33,030 bases of DNA. Origin: Bacteroidetes bacterium GWF2_33_38. Lineage in GTDB: Bacteria; Bacteroidota; Bacteroidia; Bacteroidales; GWF2-33-38. Positions 17,367 to 25,729 of this stretch are shown in pieces. The notes under the pieces are model-generated. The model had not been told where the DNA came from, made no database searches, and saw only the letters and a list, made by a program, of their open reading frames with translations. How positions within the stretch are numbered: position 1 is the stretch's first letter; each line of letters opens with the position of its first letter. The stretch covers positions 1-33,030 of the forward strand of contig MEOF01000011.1 in the NCBI GenBank assembly GCA_001769505.1, given 5' to 3'. A program made the translations under genes and the position numbers.

Positions 17367-19592
17367 TTACTTAATATTAAATCGAAATCCTACATAAAAC
17401 ATTCGGCCGACTATTGGACCCCAAATCATAGATGTATCGAAATGCTCGCCAAATGGGTTTTCAGGAGAAATAATTGGGTCTTTTTGCACAAAATTCGTCA
17501 GATTTTCTCCACCAATATAGAAATCCAAGTTTTTATATTTTTTGGTTATTTGAGCATGTAAAATATAATATGCGGGCGAATTTTCTGCTTTTTGGTATTC
17601 GGCAGGACTACTTTGTGTGTTTGGCAAACGACTCGTTCCTACTAATTGATTGGTTATATCGAATTGCCACTTTTCGTGATTGGTTGCATACGACAATGCA
17701 AGTACACCTTTCAATTTATTTACTAAAGGTTTGTCGATTAATTCGTTGTTCAATGTTGCTTTTACATCGTTGTAACGTGCTGCTAACGTGAAATCGAAAC
17801 GTTTAAAAGGTGTCATTATCAACTCAATTTGAGCACTATTTGAATACGATTTTCCATCTAAGTTGTATAAATATGCCTTGCTTGCATCTTGGTCAAAGTC
17901 AACAATTATCTGATTCACAAAATCGGTTCGATAAAAATCAATGCTTATCGTTCCCAATTCATCGTGACCTTTTTCCAAGTGTTTAGTTAAATTTATTCCA
18001 CAGTTCCAAGCCTCTTCGACATCAAAATCTTCGATTATTACAATTTGTCTTGAACTTGCTAACATGGCTGTATTTTCGACAAAAACATTTGCAGTTCGAT
18101 AACCTTTTCCTGCCGATGCTCTTAAAATAGTTTCGTGAGCAAATTCCCATCTAAAATGGGTTCGTGGAGTAATAAATAGTCCGAATTTACTATTCAAATC
18201 GCTTCGTAAACCAAGAATTAACGACATGTTTTCCCGAATTTCGTAAGTATATTGAGCAAAAGCACCCGGAACGCTTTCAATTTTATCTAAATTTGTTAGA
18301 TTAAAATTTTCGGTGTAGTTGTCAAGTACATAACTTAATCCTGTACTAATTTTATGATTTGTATTTGAAATAATGGTTTGATAAATCAAGTTCCCATATA
18401 AACTTCGTTGAGTTACATCGTAATTATTTAATCCGAAAAAAGAATTTTGTTTGTGATATGTCCCCGATAGAATTAAACCTAAGCTTTTATGTGTGGCACC
18501 TTTAAATTGAATTCCATTTTTAGCAAAAACTTCAATTCGCTGAGTATTTACACCCAAACCATACGAATTTGTTGTACCGTAATCAGTATCTTTATAAAAT
18601 GATGTTTGTCCGCCGGCTCTATTTTCATACAAATATTTCACTCCGTATTGTCCACAAAATTTGCCCTCAATATCGTATGTCCAGCGATTAAATAAATTAA
18701 TTTGCTTGATTAAAGGCATGTCCATAAATCCATCCTTGTTATCGTCAACTTTATTTGCGAAATTTTCAGCGTGAGTCAATAACATAGTGCTTAATCTTTC
18801 TGTGATTTTTTTTGCCAACAAAACATTTGCTTCACTTTTCATCATGTGATTTGCATAAAGATTGACAAAAAACTTATCGGCTTTATCTGGCTTTTTGTAC
18901 TCAATATTTATTTGCCCGGTTGTTGATTCATAACCATTAATTACCGAAGCCGTTCCTTTAGATATTTGAATTGACTCCATCCATGTTCCAGGAATGTAAC
19001 CCAAGCCAAAAGTAGAAGCAACGCCTCGAATCATAGGTACGTTTTCGGTTAATATTTGACTGTAAACGCCTGCTAATCCAAGCATCTGAATTTGTTTGGC
19101 TCCGGTAACAGCATCGCTATACGAAACATCTACTGTAGCACTATTCTCAAAGCTTTCGGATAAATTGCAACAAGCCATTTTCTGCAAACCATGTGTCGAA
19201 ATTGTTTGTGTTTGTATGGTTTTCATTTTCGAAACAAACTCTCCTTTCACTCTTTCTTCTACAACAACCTCGTTGAGCAATAAATCTTGTTTTAAAACAA
19301 TATTTATCTCCTTTTGAGATTTTCCAACTTCTATTGTGTCGCTCGAGTAGCCCATATAACTGAACACTAAAAAGTTATTTTTTCCTTTTATTTTTTCGAT
19401 TGTAAAATATCCATTTTCGTCAGTAATGGTACCATTGGTCGAATTTAACCAATATACATTTGCGTTGACGAGTGGAGCAAAATGAACATGCTCTCCATGT
19501 GCTTGATTTTCTTGCACAAATCCCGATATATAATCTTGCCCATTTACTGAAAATGTTAAAAATATTCCGATTATTATTAATATATTTTTCAT
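17367..19592 (-). CDS. TonB-dependent outer-membrane receptor, probable metal (copper) uptake
   Basis: This 741-residue protein has a signal peptide (about 1-18, ending SVNG). A carboxypeptidase-regulatory-like beta domain (about 20-105) carries the His-rich start HGEHVHFAP and TDENGYFTIEKIKG. The plug domain (about 115-230) contains KMACCNLSESFE and STTGQINIEYKKP. A 22-strand-type barrel follows, ending in an aromatic-rich strand (RMFYVGFRFNIK). The receptor should import a ligand across the outer membrane using TonB/ExbB energy. The neighbouring HMA protein and the Cys-rich small protein, together with the CC motif in the plug, point to copper or a metal complex. No SusD-like partner is present, so glycan import is unlikely. 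Confidence 0.92.
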   Translation of the reverse strand: MKNILIIIGIFLTFSVNGQDYISGFVQENQAHGEHVHFAPLVNANVYWLNSTNGTITDENGYFTIEKIKGKNNFLVFSYMGYSSDTIEVGKSQKEINIVLKQDLLLNEVVVEERVKGEFVSKMKTIQTQTISTHGLQKMACCNLSESFENSATVDVSYSDAVTGAKQIQMLGLAGVYSQILTENVPMIRGVASTFGLGYIPGTWMESIQISKGTASVINGYESTTGQINIEYKKPDKADKFFVNLYANHMMKSEANVLLAKKITERLSTMLLTHAENFANKVDDNKDGFMDMPLIKQINLFNRWTYDIEGKFCGQYGVKYLYENRAGGQTSFYKDTDYGTTNSYGLGVNTQRIEVFAKNGIQFKGATHKSLGLILSGTYHKQNSFFGLNNYDVTQRSLYGNLIYQTIISNTNHKISTGLSYVLDNYTENFNLTNLDKIESVPGAFAQYTYEIRENMSLILGLRSDLNSKFGLFITPRTHFRWEFAHETILRASAGKGYRTANVFVENTAMLASSRQIVIIEDFDVEEAWNCGINLTKHLEKGHDELGTISIDFYRTDFVNQIIVDFDQDASKAYLYNLDGKSYSNSAQIELIMTPFKRFDFTLAARYNDVKATLNNELIDKPLVNKLKGVLALSYATNHEKWQFDITNQLVGTSRLPNTQSSPAEYQKAENSPAYYILHAQITKKYKNLDFYIGGENLTNFVQKDPIISPENPFGEHFDTSMIWGPIVGRMFYVGFRFNIK

Positions 19593-19624
19593 GATTTTTT
19601 ATGTTAAAATTTGTCCTTATTCTC

Positions 19625-19657
19625 AAACCTCCAAGGTTTTAAAAACCTTGGAGGTTT
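19625..19657. repeat. 33-nt perfect palindrome between the receptor and the small Cys-rich gene
   Basis: Sixteen-base arms AAACCTCCAAGGTTTT and AAAACCTTGGAGGTTT flank a single A. It lies 33 bp upstream of the receptor start and 20 bp past the stop of the upstream gene in the same direction. The stem would be very stable. It has A/T ends but no separate long T-run. It could attenuate read-through into the receptor gene, or be a dispersed palindromic repeat. I recall the same AACCTCCAAGGTT word from other Bacteroidota, unverified. Confidence 0.8.
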
Positions 19658-19677
19658 ATTTGGAAATTTTTAAAAAA

Positions 19678-20112
19678 TCATAAAAGAAAACAACAAAGAC
19701 GCTGAATAACATTGTCTTTATTTTTAATTAAAGGAGGTAAATTGTCTGTTAATTTGGTATATGAAAATTCATTGAATTTCAATTGAATTTGAGAGAAAAA
19801 CAAAACAAAGGTTAAAGGATATATCTTTAAGTTGACAGTTTTGTATGTAAAAGCCTGTTTTAGAATATGATATTCGTAATTATTTGAGCAGTTGTGGGCT
19901 TTATCTTCACAACAACTTATAGCTGAGTCAAAATAAGTATGGGACTTCTCAAGTTCGCAACTATTTGTCGCACAACAATCATCATTTTCGAACAAATGAA
20001 TATCGTCAACTCTACAAATATCGCAATGATGATGTATCAGATTGAATCCCATTGTGGTAACAATAAAATTCACCAAAACATAATACACTAGAATTTTCTT
20101 GAAAAATTTCAT
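19678..20112 (-). CDS. small Cys/His-rich exported protein (HYC_CC_PP-like)
   Basis: From the ATG at 20110-20112 the protein has 144 residues and an N-terminal hydrophobic export segment (about 4-23). A metal-ligand-rich stretch follows: LIHHHCDIC, then NDDCCATNSC and SCCEDKAHNC. Near the C-terminus is NLPPLIK. The order of a His/Cys group, a CC pair and a PP pair is what I recall as the HYC_CC_PP family found beside metal-type TonB receptors and HMA proteins, as here. The open frame reaches 20139 (MKAIFYFCY...), but the second ATG gives a standard signal sequence and follows a TACTTTTG box. Periplasmic or membrane-anchored metal binding is likely, and its exact role is unknown. Confidence 0.75.
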   Translation of the reverse strand: MKFFKKILVYYVLVNFIVTTMGFNLIHHHCDICRVDDIHLFENDDCCATNSCELEKSHTYFDSAISCCEDKAHNCSNNYEYHILKQAFTYKTVNLKIYPLTFVLFFSQIQLKFNEFSYTKLTDNLPPLIKNKDNVIQRLCCFLL

Positions 20113-20243
20113 GTAACAAAAGTAAAAAATAGCTTTCATTATTTAGAACTACTTTAAATAATTAACATATATTTAACATTTCATGTAAATTTTAGCCTTA
20201 AAACAACCAACTTAATAGAAAAATACATAATTTTAAGGTTACC

Positions 20244-20251
20244 TATTTTTG
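20244..20251 (+). promoter_or_regulatory. possible -7 box for the 1425-residue secreted protein
   Basis: TATTTTTG fits TAnnTTTG and lies 26 bp before the ATG at 20277. No TTTG sits 19-20 bp upstream, so this is half a promoter at best. Confidence 0.3.
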
Positions 20252-20276
20252 AGTTTATTGTAACAATTTATTATAT

Positions 20277-23200
20277 ATGAAAAATATTATTCTTTTATCA
20301 TTCATCGCCTTTCTTGGAATTAGTAATTTACATGCACAATTTTGGACATTAGATTTTGAAACAGCGGGAGGATATACAACAAATCCAGCTGAATTTACTG
20401 ATGCAGGAGATGATTATTTCACAAGAACCGACGGAACCAACATAACTGGAACTTACACTTCTCCTAATGGTTCTTGGTTTTTTGCTGCTCAGGATATAAA
20501 CGGTGATCAATCTACTGTTCCCTGTGTGATGACAATTAATAATATCGATATATCAAGTCTTTCGGGATTATCGTTTAAAGTACTTCTTGCAGAAGACGCC
20601 GGTGTTGGTTGGGACGCAGACCCTGATGAGGTTACATTTGAATATAATATTGATGGTGGTGCATGGACAAATTTAATTTGGGTGCGAATTGACCAATCAG
20701 AAGCAGATGGTTTAAATGGACCTTGTAGCATTGATACTGACTTTGATGGAGAAGGCGATGGTACTGTTTTGACAAATACTTTTCAAGAAATTTCAGCTAA
20801 TATTGCAGGAACAGGAAATTTATTAGATATAAGAATAACTATTGATTTAACTGCAGGAGATGAAGATATTGCTTTCGATAACTTGCAATTATTTAGTACG
20901 GTTGCTTGTGCCACTCCAACAACTCAAGCAAGCAATATTATCTTCCCAAATACAGGACTCGATAATATGGATATTTCATGGACAAACGGAAATGGAAGCA
21001 ATAGAATTGTAAAAATAAACACTGTAAATTCGTTTACAAATTTAGTTGACGGAACTAGTTATACGGCAAATTCTGTTTATGGAGGAGGTGAACAAATTAT
21101 TTATGCAGGAAATGGAAACTCAGTTTCGGTTACTAATTTAACTCCCAATACAATTTACTACGTAAAAGTTTATGAATATAGTTGTACTGGTGCTTCGTCG
21201 TTATACTTAAACTCAACAAATACAAATAACCCTAATAATAATACAACAGACGCCCCATGTTCTGGAGCAACAACCCAAGTCTCAAGTCTCATTTTTTCAA
21301 ATATAAGCGATGCTTCGTTTTCGCTTTCTTGGACAAGTGGTGATGGCGACCACCGTTTAGTTGTTGTGAAGCAGGGCTCTGCAGTAACATCTGAACCTAA
21401 TAACAACACAACTTACGTCGCTAGTGCAAACTTTGGTTCTGGTAGTGATATTGGAACCAATGAGTTTGTAGTATATGCAGGAACAGGAAATTCTGTTACA
21501 ATATCTGGATTGGATCCCGAAACAACATATTATGTCGGAATATTTGAATTTTGTGCCCCAACTGGAAATGGAAGTGAAGTATATTTAACCCCTGCTGCTG
21601 AAAACAACACAACTACTCAAGCCGATTATCCTTCGTCTTGTTTTGAGATTGAGAGTATATTAGTTGACGCTTGCATCTCAGATAATTTAACATTCTCAGA
21701 AGGTAATAATGAAATGGTAAGATTTATAATTGGACCAAATCCGTTGAATGTATCAGACCTAACAGTTACTTGGCCTAATAATTCTTTCGAAGGATTTATT
21801 CAAAATGATACCACTGCGGCAATAACTAGTTATCTAAATGGTACCATTCAGAGTTGTGGATTATTAATAGAACCTACTGGCGGTAATTTACCTGCCGGTT
21901 CTAAAGTTCTAATGATTACTGCTTCTGATACTCTTGTAACTTCTGGTCACCCAACTCTAGCAGCTGGTCATTATTTTGATTTAGCAGGAAATTCATTTTC
22001 TTATTTATCTGATACCTTGTATATTATATTTCATAAGTCCAAAAGTCCTGGACTTGGAGGATATTTTTCGAATCATACTGGTTCTCAAAATACGAATGTA
22101 TTAACGATGGATTTTGGCGGAGGGTGCAATGACCAAGTTACAGTTTATATTGACTCATTACTTGGGAATTTTAGTTCAGATGGAGATGGAGACCGTGTTG
22201 ATTTTGATTGGGATGGAACCGATTATTATGTAAACGATGGTTGCCAAGCACCTTTTGAACCAGCTGGAGTTACAGCAATTAATGTAAATCAAATCAGTAA
22301 TATTTGCGTTGGTGAATCCTTAGAAATCAATGGGGAAGCAATAGGGACATATACTGATTTGTATTGGACAACAAGCGGAACGGGAACTTTCACCGACCCA
22401 AATTCATTAAATACAACCTATGAGCCGGGAGTTGCTGAATCAGGTCTTGTAACCTTATCTTTAACAGCTGAATCAGGCTCTTGTGGAACAGTAACTGATA
22501 CTTTATTGGTTACCATTTATCAATTGCCGACCCCAACGGTTTCTAACGATACAATTATTTGCAGCGGAGATGTTGCACATTTAGTTGCCGGAGGAGGAAC
22601 AAGTTACTCGTGGTCTGACAGTTTGGGGGCATCGGCGACAGTAAATGCAAGTCCTACAGCAACAACTACATATATAGTTACGGTTACTCAAAATGGATGC
22701 TCAGATACTGCAAGTGTAAAGGTAAACATTAACGAATTACCAACTGTTACAGCTTCTTCCAATGATGCTGATGATAGTATTTGTAATTCCGATGAGATTA
22801 CATTATCAGGAGGTGGTGCAACAACTTACGTTTGGGATAATTCAGTTATCGATGGCGTTTCATTTACACCAACTGCTACTGATACATATACAGTTACGGG
22901 AACCGATGTAAACGGTTGCGAAAATACCGACCAAATTACAATCAATATTACAGAAATTACCGCAAATGCAGGTTCAAATCAAGAAATAACAAATGGTTCT
23001 ACAGCTACTTTGTCAGGAAGTGCAACTGGCGGAACAGCATATACATACAGTTGGGAACCAACCACATCTTTAGTTGACCCAGATGTTCAAAATCCTACAA
23101 CAATTAGCTTGGGAGCAACTACTATATTTACCTTAACTGTAACCGATACAAATACAGGATGCCAAGATACTGCACAAGTTATTGTAACGGTAACTGGTGG

Positions 23201-24554
23201 GGCTTTATCGATAACAGCTATGGTTGACATCGATACCATATGTGAAAATGGAACAACTAATCTTTCAGCACTTGTTTCGGGAGGTTCAGTTGCTTATGTA
23301 TATTCTTGGTCATCGAATCCTGCTGGTTTTTCATCAACCTCATTAAATCCAGGTGCTGTATCTCCTGCGATAACAACAACATATACTGTTGTTGTTACCG
23401 ATGCTGTTGGAAGTACCTCAACTTCAAGCATAACTGTGTATGTAAATCCTCTGCCAACATTGAATCTATCTGATGTTTTTGCTTGTACCGGCGAAACTGT
23501 AACAATAGGACCATCAACAACTTACAATTCATATTCTTGGTCAACTGGAGCTACAACTCAAACCATTGATGTGAGCATAGGCGGCACATTTGATTTAACT
23601 GTTGAAGATACAAATGGTTGCGAAAATACCGCCCAAATTGTTGTGAACTTCGGAACTACTACTCTATTTGGTTATGATATAGACGATGCTTGCGATGGAA
23701 ATATAATTCCTTTATCGGCTTCTTCTGCTGATACATATTTATGGTCAACTGGAGAAACAACACAAACAATTAATGTTACAACATCAGGAACTTATACGGT
23801 TTCAACTCAATCGTCAACTAGTTGTGATGGTGCAGGAACTTATCATATTACTTTCATCGATTTACCAATTGTTGAACTTGGTAACGACACCGCAAAATGT
23901 ACAGGAGAAAGCATCGTATTGGAAACTGTAAATAATTCAGATTACGAATACGAGTGGAGCAATGGAGGAACAACTTATTCTACAACTGTTACAGCAGGAG
24001 GAAGCTATAATGTAACTGTTACGAATAATGGATGTACCATAATAGATAACATCGAGGTTACTTTTTACGCTCTTCCCGAACCATTATTCGGTCCAGTTGA
24101 AATAATTTTAGAAGACCAAACATTAACCTTAGATGCTGGAAATCCAGGAGGAACTTATATTTGGTCAACAACAGAAACTACTCAATCAATTGAAGTTACT
24201 GAGGCGGGCAACTATGCAGTTACAATTACCGATGCAAACACATGTGTAAATACAGCTACAGTAAGCGTGGTTCTTGATGCAGGCGATGTTTATCCATACA
24301 ATGTTTTTACACCAAACCAAGATGGTTATAACGATGTTTGGACAATTGATTACTTAACAAAAGAATCGTTCCCAAATGCTGTTGTTTATGTTTTCAATCG
24401 AAACGGAAATAAAGTTTTTGAGTCGATGCGATATGAAATACCTTGGGATGGAAAGTACAATTCAAAAGATTTACCAGCAGCAACTTATTTCTACATGATA
24501 GATTTGGGTGATGGTTCTGAAATTTTAAAAGGAACTGTAACAATTGTTAGATAA
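20277..24554 (+). CDS. large T9SS type B secreted protein with Fn3-like, lamin-tail-like and Ig-like repeats
   Basis: This 1425-residue protein has a signal peptide (about 1-20, ending LHAQ). A jelly-roll-like N-terminal region reaches about residue 210. Two related Fn3-like repeats (about 211-325 and 327-450) share LTPNTIYYVKVYEYSC and LDPETTYYVGIFEFCA. A lamin-tail-like module (about 455-665) begins SCFEIESILVDACIS. Many Thr/Ser-rich immunoglobulin or PKD-like repeats follow (about 670-1330) with YSWSTGATTQTI-type words. The C-terminal type B sorting domain (about 1335-1425) contains NVFTPNQDGYNDVWTI and WDGKYNSKDLPAATYFY. It should be exported through T9SS and displayed or released as an adhesin-like protein. 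The PorP/SprF homologue immediately downstream is the common partner of such cargo. Confidence 0.92.
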   Translation: MKNIILLSFIAFLGISNLHAQFWTLDFETAGGYTTNPAEFTDAGDDYFTRTDGTNITGTYTSPNGSWFFAAQDINGDQSTVPCVMTINNIDISSLSGLSFKVLLAEDAGVGWDADPDEVTFEYNIDGGAWTNLIWVRIDQSEADGLNGPCSIDTDFDGEGDGTVLTNTFQEISANIAGTGNLLDIRITIDLTAGDEDIAFDNLQLFSTVACATPTTQASNIIFPNTGLDNMDISWTNGNGSNRIVKINTVNSFTNLVDGTSYTANSVYGGGEQIIYAGNGNSVSVTNLTPNTIYYVKVYEYSCTGASSLYLNSTNTNNPNNNTTDAPCSGATTQVSSLIFSNISDASFSLSWTSGDGDHRLVVVKQGSAVTSEPNNNTTYVASANFGSGSDIGTNEFVVYAGTGNSVTISGLDPETTYYVGIFEFCAPTGNGSEVYLTPAAENNTTTQADYPSSCFEIESILVDACISDNLTFSEGNNEMVRFIIGPNPLNVSDLTVTWPNNSFEGFIQNDTTAAITSYLNGTIQSCGLLIEPTGGNLPAGSKVLMITASDTLVTSGHPTLAAGHYFDLAGNSFSYLSDTLYIIFHKSKSPGLGGYFSNHTGSQNTNVLTMDFGGGCNDQVTVYIDSLLGNFSSDGDGDRVDFDWDGTDYYVNDGCQAPFEPAGVTAINVNQISNICVGESLEINGEAIGTYTDLYWTTSGTGTFTDPNSLNTTYEPGVAESGLVTLSLTAESGSCGTVTDTLLVTIYQLPTPTVSNDTIICSGDVAHLVAGGGTSYSWSDSLGASATVNASPTATTTYIVTVTQNGCSDTASVKVNINELPTVTASSNDADDSICNSDEITLSGGGATTYVWDNSVIDGVSFTPTATDTYTVTGTDVNGCENTDQITINITEITANAGSNQEITNGSTATLSGSATGGTAYTYSWEPTTSLVDPDVQNPTTISLGATTIFTLTVTDTNTGCQDTAQVIVTVTGGALSITAMVDIDTICENGTTNLSALVSGGSVAYVYSWSSNPAGFSSTSLNPGAVSPAITTTYTVVVTDAVGSTSTSSITVYVNPLPTLNLSDVFACTGETVTIGPSTTYNSYSWSTGATTQTIDVSIGGTFDLTVEDTNGCENTAQIVVNFGTTTLFGYDIDDACDGNIIPLSASSADTYLWSTGETTQTINVTTSGTYTVSTQSSTSCDGAGTYHITFIDLPIVELGNDTAKCTGESIVLETVNNSDYEYEWSNGGTTYSTTVTAGGSYNVTVTNNGCTIIDNIEVTFYALPEPLFGPVEIILEDQTLTLDAGNPGGTYIWSTTETTQSIEVTEAGNYAVTITDANTCVNTATVSVVLDAGDVYPYNVFTPNQDGYNDVWTIDYLTKESFPNAVVYVFNRNGNKVFESMRYEIPWDGKYNSKDLPAATYFYMIDLGDGSEILKGTVTIVR

Positions 24555-24622
24555 CAAATTATAAATTGTCAATTATGAATTCTAAAAAAATAGCGAATGA
24601 AGTAGTATTGCAATTTACAATT

Positions 24623-24658
24623 CAAACTTGATGAACTTTACAAACTTGATAAACTTTA
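24623..24658. repeat. 18-bp tandem duplication upstream of the PorP/SprF gene
   Basis: CAAACTTGATGAACTTTA (24623-24640) is followed directly by CAAACTTGATAAACTTTA (24641-24658), with one mismatch. A third partial CAACTT follows. It ends 14 bp before the ATG of the PorP/SprF gene, so it forms part of its leader. It may be slippage or a spacer in a polycistronic message. Confidence 0.7.
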
Positions 24659-24672
24659 CAACTTACTAAAAT

Positions 24673-25626
24673 ATGAAACGATTATTTTTAAGCATACTTT
24701 CAGTTACGGTTTTCGGAACAGCATTTGCTCAGCAAATTCCGCAGTTTAGCTTACGTTCACTTGATATGCTGTATTTCAATCCCGGAATTTCAGGTTCAAC
24801 AAGTTTACCTGAAATAAAACTGCACCATCGAAATCAATGGGTTGGATTTGGAGGAGGTTCACCAATGACAAGCTCACTTTCTTACCATTTTGCTATGAAT
24901 CAGAGAACAGGAATTGGAACTTATATTTTTAACGATAAATCGGGACCAACTGGCAAAATGGGACTAAACTTATCGTATGCTCATCACTTGCCTGTAAAAA
25001 CATTTTGGTTGTCACTAGGCTTAAGTGCTTCAGTGGTTCAACATTCGCTAAATGGCAGCGATTTTGATTTGAAAGATGGTTACGACCCAAAAGTTTCTGA
25101 AGGGATGAACGATAAATCGATAAAACCAGATTTTAATTTTGGAGCATTAGCTTACAATCAAAAGTTTTTTCTTGGATTTTCTGTTTTACAAATGCTAAAT
25201 TTTAATGTAAAATTTGATTCGTCAAATGAGCCTGCTAACATGCAATTAGCAAATCATTTTTATGTTGTTGGTGGTTATACTTTAGAAGCTCAGAAAGGAG
25301 TTGAAATTGAACCATCATTTTTAGTTCAAATCATCAATGGTGCACCAACAATGATTGACTTGAACGTAAAAGCTGCGTTTAATCATAATATTATAGCAGG
25401 GATTTCGTATCGTTACGACGATTCTGCTTTATTGATGGCAGGATACCGTTTCGACCGTTATTTTATAGCATATTCTTACGATATAGTACTTTCAAAACTT
25501 CGAAATACAAACAGTGGTTCGCACGAAATAATTATAGCATTTCAATGGCCATCATCTAAAAAAGTTAAACCATTGTTCGATTTAAAAGGAAGTACACGCG
25601 GTCAGTTAAAGAAAAGGCTTTATTAG
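24673..25626 (+). CDS. PorP/SprF-family type IX secretion outer-membrane protein
   Basis: This 317-residue protein has a signal peptide (about 1-19, ending AFAQ). The family opening is QIPQFSLRSLDMLYFNPGISGS, followed by LHHRNQWVGFGGGSPMT and FNDKSGPTGKMGLNLSYAHH. The remainder alternates as an outer-membrane beta barrel. PorP (Porphyromonas) and SprF (Flavobacterium) proteins are needed for secretion or surface attachment of type B sorted cargo. This copy follows a large type B protein after 118 bp, so it probably serves that cargo. Core T9SS motor genes (porK, porL, porM, porN) are not in the window, so this is an accessory paralogue, not the main cluster. Confidence 0.93.
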   Translation: MKRLFLSILSVTVFGTAFAQQIPQFSLRSLDMLYFNPGISGSTSLPEIKLHHRNQWVGFGGGSPMTSSLSYHFAMNQRTGIGTYIFNDKSGPTGKMGLNLSYAHHLPVKTFWLSLGLSASVVQHSLNGSDFDLKDGYDPKVSEGMNDKSIKPDFNFGALAYNQKFFLGFSVLQMLNFNVKFDSSNEPANMQLANHFYVVGGYTLEAQKGVEIEPSFLVQIINGAPTMIDLNVKAAFNHNIIAGISYRYDDSALLMAGYRFDRYFIAYSYDIVLSKLRNTNSGSHEIIIAFQWPSSKKVKPLFDLKGSTRGQLKKRLY

Positions 25627-25679
25627 AAAACAAAAATCGAAACTTGTAACTAGTAAATTTTCTTTTTTGTTTCTTTTTT

Positions 25680-25711
25680 TTTGACTTTAATCATGTAATT
25701 TATTACATTTG
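25680..25711 (+). promoter_or_regulatory. Bacteroidota-type promoter for the M14 carboxypeptidase
   Basis: TTTG (25680-25683), a 20-bp spacer and TACATTTG (25704-25711) match the -33/-7 consensus fully. Transcription should start about 25716-25720, leaving a leader of only about 12 bases before the ATG at 25730. This rules out the upstream TTG at 25709 as the translation start. Confidence 0.7.
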
Positions 25712-25729
25712 TCAAAAAACTGCACGATT

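Noticed and set aside
25709-25729. TTG start adding seven residues to the M14 carboxypeptidase
   Set aside because: The codon lies within the -7 promoter box, and the ATG at 25730 starts a normal signal peptide.
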